A program made the translations under genes and the position numbers. A stretch of DNA of 46,241 nt from Planctomycetota bacterium (GTDB lineage Bacteria; Planctomycetota; Phycisphaerae; WQYP01). Shown here one piece after another: positions 18,500 through 27,332 of the stretch. The stretch spans positions 1 through 46,241 of the forward strand of contig JAKAVA010000077.1 of assembly GCA_021827645.1 (NCBI GenBank), in the 5' to 3' direction. Under the pieces are notes generated by a model, which saw only the letters and a program-made list of their open reading frames with translations, ran no database searches and was not told the origin of the DNA. The stretch's first letter is position 1, and the number at the start of each line of letters is the position of its first letter.

Positions 18500-19279
18500 A
18501 TGAAGTACGGTGTATTCTCTAAATCTCTCTTGGCAGCGGCGGCTCTCGTGGCCCTGGGTTGCGTCGGCGCGCAAGCTCAAGCCGATTCCATCAATGTGAC
18601 CCAGACGGCCGCCAGCACGACGCCAAACGTCAATCTGACGACCCAGGGGTCGATCGACTGGTTCTACTTTGACGGAACCACCTCAACCACCTCGAGAGCC
18701 GCTGGCGCGGGAACCCTCGTACAGAAAGATGTCACCACCCACGCCATCACCCCACCGGCCGTCGGTGCTGGAGGCTGGAACGCCGGCACGGCCGCTCAGA
18801 AGTTTAGCTGGACCGACGGAACACCCACTGCCACCGGCACTTATGCCGTTGGATTCACCCACACTGACCCCGTAAGCAGCACTTCCACCAGCAGCGACAC
18901 GTCCTTCACCTTCACCGTCACGGCGGATGGGAATGCACAGACACTTATCGTTGCCGCCGGATCGTACGGGTATAAGATCCCGGCCAGCGTCACCGATACC
19001 TATACACTCGGCAGTTCGACTCCCGTGAGCGTCACGAACACGTCTACCGGCGGCACCACCTGGTGGAACGATACCATCAATTTCCAAGGTACGGCTGGCG
19101 AAACACTTACGGTAAATCTGGCTGCAAGCGCCAACCCGGGCTCCACCTCCGGCGGCAAAGTGCTTTTAGCCGCTGCCACGCTCTCCGATGCATCCCCGGT
19201 GCCCGAACCCGCCTCGCTTGGTTTGATGGGGATTGGCGGTGCAGCCCTGCTGCTCGTCGGTCGCCGCAAGCGTGCCTGA
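18500..19279 (+). CDS. PEP-CTERM sorting-domain exported protein
   Basis: A 259-residue secreted protein. The first 27 residues are a signal peptide (basic KYGVFSK, then a hydrophobic run ending AQAQA). The mature part is dominated by Thr, Ser, Gly and Ala and looks like a beta-rich surface protein with no catalytic motif. The C-terminus has VPEP, a hydrophobic helix and RRKRA, the PEP-CTERM tripartite signal processed by exosortase, so the protein is probably handed to the outer surface or the extracellular matrix. The start at 18500 has GGAGG at 18488-18492. It is flanked by its own promoter and terminator and so is monocistronic. No exosortase gene lies in this window. The specific function is unknown. 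Confidence 0.93.
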   Translation: MKYGVFSKSLLAAAALVALGCVGAQAQADSINVTQTAASTTPNVNLTTQGSIDWFYFDGTTSTTSRAAGAGTLVQKDVTTHAITPPAVGAGGWNAGTAAQKFSWTDGTPTATGTYAVGFTHTDPVSSTSTSSDTSFTFTVTADGNAQTLIVAAGSYGYKIPASVTDTYTLGSSTPVSVTNTSTGGTTWWNDTINFQGTAGETLTVNLAASANPGSTSGGKVLLAAATLSDASPVPEPASLGLMGIGGAALLLVGRRKRA

Positions 19280-19308
19280 GACGAATTAATATCGTAGTTT
19301 TTCCTCCG

Positions 19309-19343
19309 GCGTCGGGCGGTTTGATCCGCTCGACGCTTTTTTT
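19309..19343 (+). terminator. Intrinsic terminator of the PEP-CTERM gene
   Basis: GCGTCGGGCGG pairs with CCGCTCGACGC around the loop TTTGAT and is followed by seven T. Strong factor-independent terminator 30 bases after the stop codon. Confidence 0.9.
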
Positions 19344-19490
19344 ATTCCGCACCATGAAAGGTTTTCGCACGCCCCTGCACCCGATTCACCGCCGCCCCTC
19401 CCCGTCTTGCCGAGCCGATATTCACTTACTGGTTCAACTTCAACAGGGTATGCGGCATCTCTGATTCAGCCGGTTGCGAACCGATGGTAT

Positions 19491-19522
19491 CCACTTTCGT
19501 AACTTTGTTATATGTTAAGTGG
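19491..19522. promoter_or_regulatory. Nested inverted repeat upstream of GH35 gene, possible operator
   Basis: CCACTT at 19491-19496 pairs with AAGTGG at 19517-19522, and TAAC/GTTA forms a second dyad inside. It lies about 70-100 bp upstream of the GH35 start, where a sugar-responsive repressor or activator might bind. No regulator gene is adjacent. Confidence 0.3.
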
Positions 19523-19588
19523 CAGCGGCACAGGCATCCCCCGTCGGCTCAGTGCACCTCGCGGGATGCCATGGCAGGAGCATGATCA

Positions 19589-22375
19589 ATGAAATCCAAA
19601 TTACCCCGTCGTGATCTATTAAAATTTATGCTGCTCGCATCGGCGGGCGGTCTGCTTCTGCCGGGCGACGCGTCGCCCGCGTCGGCGGCGGAACTGCCGA
19701 CCGGGCGGCCGTTTTCCCATCCACACCGGATCCGCTACGACGGGAAATCGTTTTACGTGGAAGATAAACCTTTTTTCCTCTACAGCGGATGTTTCCATTA
19801 TTATCGCTGCCCCAAACCGATGTGGCGGGCCCGCTTTGAAAAAATCAAGGAGGCCGGCTTCAACACCGTCCAAACCTATGTGCCGTGGAACATGAGCGAA
19901 AAAGCGTCACCCGCCTCCCTTTCTGATTTTTCCCATGTCGATTTGTCAGACCTTGATGATTGGCTGCATATGGCGACGGAGGAATTCGGCCTTTATGTCA
20001 CCATCCGCCCGGGTCCCTACATCTGTGCGGAATGGGACACCGGCGGCTTTCCCCAATGGCTCCTGACGCATAAACCGCAGGGGTATCGCGGTGAATGGTT
20101 GCGCAGCGACAACCCCATCTTCGTGGCATGGAGCCGACATTGGTATGATGCCGTCTGCCCGGTTATTGCCCCGCATCAACTCACGCGCAAGCCTGTCGGC
20201 AAGCAAGGTGTATTTTTGTTTCAGGTGGAGAATGAATATGACTTTACGTCATTCCCGGTTGACGTAAAGCGCCGATACGTGGAATCACTCGTTGATGGAG
20301 CATTACAGAATGGGATCGATGTTCCACTGTTCATCAATTGGGGCAGTTGTGTGCTTCACGCAAAAAATCCGGCTGTCCGTCGCGTGTTTGATACCATGGA
20401 TTTTTACCCGCGGGCGAATGTCAACAGTGTTCAGGGGTCCATTGACGCCATGCGCCGCAGCCAGCCTGATGCGCCGCTGATGACGGCAGAACTTCAGGGG
20501 GGCTGGTTCAGCTCAGTCTATGATGTTCCGTACCTGCGCACCGACGAAGATCACTACGGTAACGGCATTGGGCCGGAACAGATCAACAACCTCACCCTTT
20601 TCTGCATGCAGAACGGCGTGACCATGATGAACTATTACATGCTCTTCGGCGGGACGAATTTCGGCTCTCATCCCGCTCGCAGTATCGCAACGTCCTATGA
20701 CTACAGTGCCCCGATCCGCGAAAACGGCGGCGTCGGCGCCAAATATCTGCGGGTCAAGGCGCTTGCCGCCATGCTCCAGAAGCACGGCGCAGAGTTAGCC
20801 CGTTCGCAGATGCTCAAGATGTCGGCATCTGTCGAACATGCCGATGTGAGCATCGCCGCCCGAGAAGCCCCCGGTGGAGGTATCTACGTCTTTGTGCGTA
20901 AAATCCGCGATGGTCAATCCCGCTCCGGCCGGGCGAAAATGACGGCAGGGCGTCTCAACGGTGTGGAATTCAAATATTCGCTGGAAAAATTTGGTTCCAA
21001 AATACTTTACTTTCCTCCGGGCGTATCGTCCGCAGCCCACGCCCAATGGCTCCCGGAGGAGTCGGTTGCCATCCGGCGTCCGGTGGCTCATCTACCCAAC
21101 GCGGTGGAAATAACCCGCTGTCGAAACGCGGTCGATCCAATCCCCAGCCAATGGGCCGCTGTAAAACCGGGGCAGTCACTTGCGGATCTCGGTTTCTATG
21201 ACAGTGGTTTTAATTATTACCGCGCTCGACTGACCCTTGAGTCCCCGCCCGGCGATATAACCCAAACCGTGCTCGCCGCCGCCGTTGCGCCCGACGATGC
21301 AGCCACGGCCATGGTTGACGATCACGTGCTTTATGATTCCGGAACAGATCGCAATTCATGCCTGTTCCTGCCCGAATCGAAATGTGCTCCGGGCCGCCAT
21401 GATGCCATGCTGGTTTACGAAAATCGCGGGCATCCCAACGGGGGTATGCCGATGGAGCAACCCTACGGCCTTTTTGACCTCTCATTCAAAGGCATATACA
21501 CTCCGGAGCGTTTGCTGAAGAACTGGCGGGTAAAACGTATCGCTCCACCAGTCCATCCAGAGGCGGCTGACTTTACCGGTGCTGAGGTATCCACCGCCGG
21601 CTGGCGGCACACCCTCTGCGGCGGTGCCGATTCGGCGGCACAGCTTCCGCCCGATTCCTGGGCGGTGTTTCGTTGCCCGCTGATGCTCACCCGAAAAGAG
21701 ATTCAATTGCATCAGACTCAACTGGTCCTCACTCATGTTGCAGCTCAGGGTTGGATATTCGTGAATGGTAAATTCATCGGTTCCACCAATCACTGGTTCC
21801 AGATATTTGCTTTTGGTGCAGCCAGAGTGTTGAAGCCTGGGCTCAACAGCATTGCCATCCTGGTGCGAAGTGACAGCCGCGCCGGTGGTCTCGGGCTGGT
21901 GAAACTGGTTTCTGCGAAAGAGTCGCGCTCGTTTTCCCATCTCGACGGCCCGATGGAGATTGCAGCGGCGCCCGTCGGTATCAGCCGCCGATGGCATGAA
22001 ACGGATTTTGATGACAGCGCCTGGCCTTCATATCCCCTGCAACAGAATCACGATGTGTCCAAAGAGCCGCATCTGCTTTCATGGCATCGCATGGAATTTC
22101 ATCTGCCGCCCGTGAATCCAAATATCTGGCTGCCGTGGTGCCTTAAAATTCAAGCGGTTGGAACGGGCTTCATCTACCTCAACGGCCACAACTACGGCCG
22201 CTTTTGGCAGGATGGCGGACAGCGAGAATATTACCTCCCCGAGTGCTGGCTTAACCCGCACGGAAAAGGTAAAAACGTCATTGCCCTGTGCCTGCGGGCG
22301 GTGGACAGACCGGCGCAAATCCTCTCCGCCTCGATCGTGCCTTACAATATTTACGCCGAATATCGGCGTTCATAA
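19589..22375 (+). CDS. GH35 beta-galactosidase, twin-arginine export signal
   Basis: A 928-residue glycoside hydrolase of family 35, which removes terminal beta-galactosyl residues from oligo- or polysaccharides by a retaining mechanism. The N-terminus PRRDLLKFM followed by a hydrophobic stretch to about residue 33 looks like a Tat signal peptide. The family core is clear: YSGCFHYYRCPKPMW (65-79), TVQTYVPWN (93-101), GPYICAEWDTGGFPQWL (142-158), the acid/base E216 in FQVENEYD, and the nucleophile E301 in TAELQGGWF. Two or more beta-sandwich domains follow, with sugar-binding-like segments such as GWIFVNGKFIGS and GFIYLNGHNYGRFW. The start at 19589 has AGGAG about 10 bases upstream. A GH78 gene follows 19 bases later, suggesting one operon for galactose/rhamnose glycans. 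Confidence 0.92.
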   Translation: MKSKLPRRDLLKFMLLASAGGLLLPGDASPASAAELPTGRPFSHPHRIRYDGKSFYVEDKPFFLYSGCFHYYRCPKPMWRARFEKIKEAGFNTVQTYVPWNMSEKASPASLSDFSHVDLSDLDDWLHMATEEFGLYVTIRPGPYICAEWDTGGFPQWLLTHKPQGYRGEWLRSDNPIFVAWSRHWYDAVCPVIAPHQLTRKPVGKQGVFLFQVENEYDFTSFPVDVKRRYVESLVDGALQNGIDVPLFINWGSCVLHAKNPAVRRVFDTMDFYPRANVNSVQGSIDAMRRSQPDAPLMTAELQGGWFSSVYDVPYLRTDEDHYGNGIGPEQINNLTLFCMQNGVTMMNYYMLFGGTNFGSHPARSIATSYDYSAPIRENGGVGAKYLRVKALAAMLQKHGAELARSQMLKMSASVEHADVSIAAREAPGGGIYVFVRKIRDGQSRSGRAKMTAGRLNGVEFKYSLEKFGSKILYFPPGVSSAAHAQWLPEESVAIRRPVAHLPNAVEITRCRNAVDPIPSQWAAVKPGQSLADLGFYDSGFNYYRARLTLESPPGDITQTVLAAAVAPDDAATAMVDDHVLYDSGTDRNSCLFLPESKCAPGRHDAMLVYENRGHPNGGMPMEQPYGLFDLSFKGIYTPERLLKNWRVKRIAPPVHPEAADFTGAEVSTAGWRHTLCGGADSAAQLPPDSWAVFRCPLMLTRKEIQLHQTQLVLTHVAAQGWIFVNGKFIGSTNHWFQIFAFGAARVLKPGLNSIAILVRSDSRAGGLGLVKLVSAKESRSFSHLDGPMEIAAAPVGISRRWHETDFDDSAWPSYPLQQNHDVSKEPHLLSWHRMEFHLPPVNPNIWLPWCLKIQAVGTGFIYLNGHNYGRFWQDGGQREYYLPECWLNPHGKGKNVIALCLRAVDRPAQILSASIVPYNIYAEYRRS

Positions 22376-22394
22376 TTGCAGGAAATGTAGGAAA

Positions 22395-25253
22395 GTGAAC
22401 ACCAGAGTGACAAAACTTTCCCGCCGTGATGTCGTCAAGACTGCCGCCATGGCCGTGGTCGTCGGCGGCGCGTCCCGTGCGGGTGCCACCGAGGAAAAGT
22501 CTCGACCCGCAAGTCCGACGCATCTGACATGTGAATATCTGGTAGACCCCCTCGGTGTTGATACGCCGCATCCGCGATTAAGTTGGGTGCTCGGTTCATC
22601 CCGCCGGGGCGAACGGCAGACCGCCTATCAGATATTAGTGTCCCGCGATCCGGCGCTGCTTCAAATCGGAAAGGCGGATGTCTGGGATTCAGGCTCCTGC
22701 CGATCTGATCAGAGCGTGCTGGTTCCGTACGGTGGTCCGCCTTTGACGTCCGGTGGGCGCTATTTTTGGACCGTACGCACCTGGAATGCCGATCGGATCG
22801 CCGGCCCATGGGCTGCGCCGGCGCGTTGGGAAATGGGAATGCTCACGCCCACGGATTGGCGCCCCGCACAGTGGATTGAATTGGCAAAAGATACGCGCAA
22901 TTCTCCATGGATTATGCGTCCGTTGCAGACCAGCGGCATGAAGAAACCCGCCTACAAAAAGACGTTCCCCTCTCCCCTGTTTCGTAAAACGTTCAAGATC
23001 AATAAGACGTTAATCCACGCGCGGATGTATATCTGCGGACTCGGTTACTATGAACTGCATATCAACGGCAGGCGAATCGGATCGCAACAATTGGATCCGG
23101 GGATGACCACCTACGATGCCCGCTCTTTTTATGCGGTGCATGATGTCACAGACGCTCTCCGTAACGGCGATAACGTCGTGGGGGTGATGCTTGGAAATGG
23201 ATTTTTTGGCCAGAATATCGTCTGGGCATCGTGGTTGGCCTGGGGGCCGCCTGTCCTGCTTGCCAAATGTGTCTTGGAATTTTCGGATGGCTCCACAGAC
23301 ATAGTGGCTACCGATTCCACCTGGCGGGCCACCACCGGCCCGGTACTTTTTGATAACGTCTATGCGGGTGAAACATACGACGCCAGGCTTGAAATTCCCG
23401 GCTGGGACCAACCCGGTCTCGATGATTCGCATTGGCAGTCCGCCCGCGTGCGAGCCGCCCCAACGCACAAATTGCAGAGCCAGATGATCCAGACGATTCA
23501 GGACACGCGAATCATCAAAGCCAAGCGTCTCATCGCTTCCCCCGGCGGTAAATGGATTGTTGATTTGGGCCAGAATTTTGCCGGGTGCGTGCAACTCAAG
23601 CTCAACGAACCTGCGGGCACGCGTATCACCCTGCGCATGGCTGAGATACTGGCTCCTGATGGTGTGGAAATTGATCCTGGAACAACCGGTGTTTACGCCA
23701 CCGGTGTCGTACAGACGGAAATATATGTCTGCAAAGGTGGCGGCGAGCAATGGCGCCCCCGTTTTACCTATCATGGATTTCGGTTTGTTGAAGTCAGTGG
23801 CTTAAAACGCAGGCCGAATTTGGGCTTTATGCAGGGCATCCAGATGCGGACTGCCGCCGAAAAACGGGGCGACTTTGTATGCTCCGACCCGCTGCTTAAC
23901 CGCATCTACCATACGTCGCTCTGGACACTCGAGAGCAACATGCACAGTATTATGGAGGATTGCCCGCAGCGCGAAAAATGCTCGTGGATGGGAGATATGG
24001 AAATCTCCGCGCAGGCTGCCATATTCAATTACCAGATGGCACCTCTCCTGAATAAACTTGCCCGCGACATGGATACCGTTCTGGGCCGCGGAGGAATCAC
24101 CAGCTGGAATACGCCCGCGTCACCAGGACTTCCGTGCAATATCGCCACCGGTCGTCGGCTCTGCGATCAGGCGAATCCGGATTGGGGCGATGCCTTGGTG
24201 GCGATACCCTGGTTTATTTATCTCTACTATGGCGATGCCTCGACGCTCAAACATCAATATCCTCATATGAAGCGTTGGCTTCAATTTGTCGCATCTCCTG
24301 TCGTGAGCAAAAACGGCATTGTGCAATACGGCTTCGGCGATTGGTGTCCGCCGGGTGTCGGAGGCGCTAATCCCCGCTGCCCCGTGCCGCTTACGTCTAC
24401 GGCTATGCAATATGGCAGCCTTGTCATCATGACCAAAGCCGCCGCTTTACTCGGCCGCACCGAGGACGAAAAATGGTTCAAGCGTCAGGCGGCGATGGTG
24501 AAGGCCGCCTTTAACCGAACCTTCTTCAAATCGCCGACGGCTGGATATGGTTCACAAACCGGCAACGCTGTGGCGTTGCGTTATGGATTGGTTCCCGAGG
24601 CACATCAAAGCAGCGTGGCTGCTGCACTCTCCAATGAAATTCAGTTCCGGCATGATCATGCGGATACCGGTGTCATGGGTTCCCGGCCGCTGTACACGCT
24701 ACTTAACGACCATGGCTACGATCCGCTGACCTACCGCATGATGACAAAGATGGACTATCCGAGCTACGGTTATATGCTTTCCCGTGGGGACACCACCTGG
24801 CCGGAAGTGCAATTCGACACACCGCTGAGCCAACCTCAAGTGAACTGCTCTTACAACCATGCCATGCAAAGCTGCTTCGCGGCATGGTTTCACGAAAGCG
24901 TCGCCGGTATCCGTCCTGCGGAGGATGCTCCGGGATTTAAACAAATTGAATTGCGGCCTCATAACTTCCGGCAGTTGCAAACGGTTTCAGCCTATCATCA
25001 GTCGATGTATGGAATCATTAAAAGTGAGTGGCGTCGAAATGGCCTGCAATTCAATTGGGATATCACCATTCCCCCCAATACGACGGCCCGGGTGGCGGTA
25101 CCGGCCCACTCGGCGACCTCCGTGCGGGAAGGGGGAAAGGCCATCACTCGCGGCAATCCTCACATCCGTTTTATGAAATGGGACAGACAATGTGCGATAT
25201 TTTCCCTTGCGTCCGGATGCTACAAATTCTCATCGGTTATGGACGGATTATGA
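22395..25253 (+). CDS. GH78 alpha-L-rhamnosidase, twin-arginine export signal
   Basis: A 952-residue enzyme expected to cleave terminal alpha-L-rhamnose by inversion. The start is the GTG at 22395, which places LSRRDVVKTAAM at the N-terminus as a Tat-type signal. After it comes the N-terminal domain signature LTCEYLVDPLGVDTPHPRLSW, then the Bac_rhamnosid_N-like region with YELHINGRRIGSQQLDPG, and the catalytic (alpha/alpha)6 barrel with EDCPQREKCSWMGDME near residue 600, where Asp and Glu residues supply the acid and base. GDTTWPEVQF and SYNHAMQSCFAAWFHESVAGI near residues 815-855 are conserved barrel segments. It follows the GH35 gene at 19 bases and shares its direction. Codon use is as in the neighbours. 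Confidence 0.93.
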   Translation: MNTRVTKLSRRDVVKTAAMAVVVGGASRAGATEEKSRPASPTHLTCEYLVDPLGVDTPHPRLSWVLGSSRRGERQTAYQILVSRDPALLQIGKADVWDSGSCRSDQSVLVPYGGPPLTSGGRYFWTVRTWNADRIAGPWAAPARWEMGMLTPTDWRPAQWIELAKDTRNSPWIMRPLQTSGMKKPAYKKTFPSPLFRKTFKINKTLIHARMYICGLGYYELHINGRRIGSQQLDPGMTTYDARSFYAVHDVTDALRNGDNVVGVMLGNGFFGQNIVWASWLAWGPPVLLAKCVLEFSDGSTDIVATDSTWRATTGPVLFDNVYAGETYDARLEIPGWDQPGLDDSHWQSARVRAAPTHKLQSQMIQTIQDTRIIKAKRLIASPGGKWIVDLGQNFAGCVQLKLNEPAGTRITLRMAEILAPDGVEIDPGTTGVYATGVVQTEIYVCKGGGEQWRPRFTYHGFRFVEVSGLKRRPNLGFMQGIQMRTAAEKRGDFVCSDPLLNRIYHTSLWTLESNMHSIMEDCPQREKCSWMGDMEISAQAAIFNYQMAPLLNKLARDMDTVLGRGGITSWNTPASPGLPCNIATGRRLCDQANPDWGDALVAIPWFIYLYYGDASTLKHQYPHMKRWLQFVASPVVSKNGIVQYGFGDWCPPGVGGANPRCPVPLTSTAMQYGSLVIMTKAAALLGRTEDEKWFKRQAAMVKAAFNRTFFKSPTAGYGSQTGNAVALRYGLVPEAHQSSVAAALSNEIQFRHDHADTGVMGSRPLYTLLNDHGYDPLTYRMMTKMDYPSYGYMLSRGDTTWPEVQFDTPLSQPQVNCSYNHAMQSCFAAWFHESVAGIRPAEDAPGFKQIELRPHNFRQLQTVSAYHQSMYGIIKSEWRRNGLQFNWDITIPPNTTARVAVPAHSATSVREGGKAITRGNPHIRFMKWDRQCAIFSLASGCYKFSSVMDGL

Positions 25254-25359
25254 TTCAGTGTCGTGCGGCGGGAATGTCGTTCATTCGGGGCCGGTCCGTG
25301 TAAACCCATTCCTATCCATCCGCTTCAGAGACATATCGGATAGATGCCGGATAAAACCT

Positions 25360-27168
25360 TCAGCCTGGTGGAGCATCCGCTGGGACAGACCGGTTCCCGC
25401 TGAAGAGCGTTTCAATTTCCTCAAGCGTTTTATTACGCGTTTCCGGCAGCAGAAACGTTGCCGCCAGGAAGTAGATCACCGTGCAACCGGCGAACGCAAA
25501 AAATACCGTGGCATACCCATATTTTCCCACCACGGGGAGAAATACCGCCGAAATAAAAGCTGAGATGCTCTGATTGATCAGCAGTGCGATACTCATCCCA
25601 TTGGACCGGATGCGTGTCGGCATTAATTCTGAAAGCGCCAGCCAGACACAGATGCCCGGACCGGCTGCAAAAAAAGCAATGAATCCCAGCAAAGTCAGCG
25701 TTGTAAGCTCGCCGTTGAGAACGCTCGGCACAGGGGTAAGCCAGGCATGATCGATCTTCAGCGGGGCCTTGCGGGCGGCCTCAAGATTGGCAAATGGATT
25801 ATTGAAAAATGCAATGACACCGTTGGCCGGCACGCACATCGACCGTGAAATGCTGAGGGGTGCAGCGACTGAATGGTCTGACCGGGCGGCAACCGTGGCA
25901 GCCGTGAAATCTCCATACGAATAAATAATGGTCAGGGTGGTGGGGTGTTTAAGCGCTGCCGGGTTTCGAACGCCGGTCGTCCGCAGCAGTTTCGACGCCA
26001 CGGTCGAATTGAACGGAAGCTGGAGAGACTGATGGTGAATCATCGCGGTAAGCGCGGTGGCACAGTCACGGCGGTGCCTTTCCACATGTTGAAACAGCAG
26101 TCCGGTACCGACCAGAGATGCGATAATCCCTGCCGTACCGATGGATAGGAGTCGTTTTCGACCAATTCGGTCCACCAGAAGCACACCGATAATCGTCATG
26201 AGAAAATTAACGGAAGTGAACAGCAGGTATCCCCAATGAGCCTGAACATCGTTAAGTCCGGCCTGAATAAGAATGGTAGCGTTGTATCCGATGACGGAAT
26301 TGACCCCGGTGGTTTGGGTACATCCCAGAATCAGGCACGCCAGTAGAAACGGAAGTACATATCGGCGCTGCATCAGAGATTCCCGTCGCCGGGACATTTG
26401 GGCTTTTTCAAGATTCCGCGTATTCTCCATTTCCCTCATTTCCAGGTCGGCCTGTTCCGGCGAACGCGAGCGGAGCAGCGCTCCTCGGGCGGCATCATGT
26501 TTTCCGCGCCGAAAAAGCCACCTAGGCGACTCCGCCACAAAAAAACTTCCCCCAATGAACAGGATGCCGGGCAGAAGAGCGGTCCAGAAAATGCTTCGCC
26601 ATGCCCAATCTTTGAAGGCAAATAATTCGCGTGGATCATGCAGTTTTGCCACGGCCGCAACGCGATAACTGAAGTACATCGCGATTCCGGCGGATGTCAC
26701 AAACCCCAGTGTCAGCAGCCATTGAAAGGTGGCCGTACCACGACCCCGTTTCTCCGGAGTCAGGCATTCCGCCAGATACAGGGGTACCACCACGCCGATG
26801 AGCCCGGCGCTGACGCCCTGAAGCAAACGTCCCAAAAGCAGGGGGGTATACCCATGTGACATGGCGATGATGGGAATGCTGATCACAAACAGAATTCCCG
26901 AGATGATCATCAGAAGTTTTCGGCCCAGGAAGTCCGCCAGCGCCCCCGCGAAAAGCGTGGATATCGCACCTCCAAGTAGTACAGCCGCGACGACAATGGA
27001 AAGCTGATTGGCCGTAAGACCGGAGGTGGCCTGAAGGTACGGAAGTGCCCCCGCGATGATCCCTACATCGACGCCGTAAAGCAGGCCTCCCAATCCCGCC
27101 ACCAGCAGCAACATCCGGTTATAGCGCCGTACGGCGGAATGATTTGGCATCGGATCGGGCGTTTTCAT
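25360..27168 (-). CDS. MFS sugar-porter transporter with large periplasmic insertion
   Basis: A 602-residue inner-membrane sugar:proton symporter of the MFS sugar-porter family. Hallmarks include LLYGVDVGIIAGALPYL in TM1, DFLGRK after TM2, GRLLQGVSAGLIGVVVPLYLAE in TM4-5, AESPRWL after TM6, DRIGRK after TM8 and PETRNKTLEEIE at the C-terminus. Between TM9 (ending about residue 360) and TM10 (from about 492) lies an insertion of some 125 residues where the family usually has a short loop; it should face the periplasm. The start is the ATG at 27168 with AAAGG upstream; a GTG at 27174 overlaps that site. It lies 164 bases after the NagB/PIG-L gene on the same strand and converges with the GH78 gene. 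Confidence 0.9.
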   Translation of the reverse strand: MKTPDPMPNHSAVRRYNRMLLLVAGLGGLLYGVDVGIIAGALPYLQATSGLTANQLSIVVAAVLLGGAISTLFAGALADFLGRKLLMIISGILFVISIPIIAMSHGYTPLLLGRLLQGVSAGLIGVVVPLYLAECLTPEKRGRGTATFQWLLTLGFVTSAGIAMYFSYRVAAVAKLHDPRELFAFKDWAWRSIFWTALLPGILFIGGSFFVAESPRWLFRRGKHDAARGALLRSRSPEQADLEMREMENTRNLEKAQMSRRRESLMQRRYVLPFLLACLILGCTQTTGVNSVIGYNATILIQAGLNDVQAHWGYLLFTSVNFLMTIIGVLLVDRIGRKRLLSIGTAGIIASLVGTGLLFQHVERHRRDCATALTAMIHHQSLQLPFNSTVASKLLRTTGVRNPAALKHPTTLTIIYSYGDFTAATVAARSDHSVAAPLSISRSMCVPANGVIAFFNNPFANLEAARKAPLKIDHAWLTPVPSVLNGELTTLTLLGFIAFFAAGPGICVWLALSELMPTRIRSNGMSIALLINQSISAFISAVFLPVVGKYGYATVFFAFAGCTVIYFLAATFLLPETRNKTLEEIETLFSGNRSVPADAPPG

Positions 27169-27332
27169 CAGCACCTTTCAGGTCAGTACAAAAATATCAT
27201 CTCTGCGATACGTTCTCCCCGCTCCCCGTTGGCAGATGGGCCGCTGCAGGGACGTGCGGAGAGAACTGCGCAGAGAGCGACCGTGCCTCTCCCATGCCTT
27301 TCCATCAACAGGTTCGCCGCCATCAACAACCG

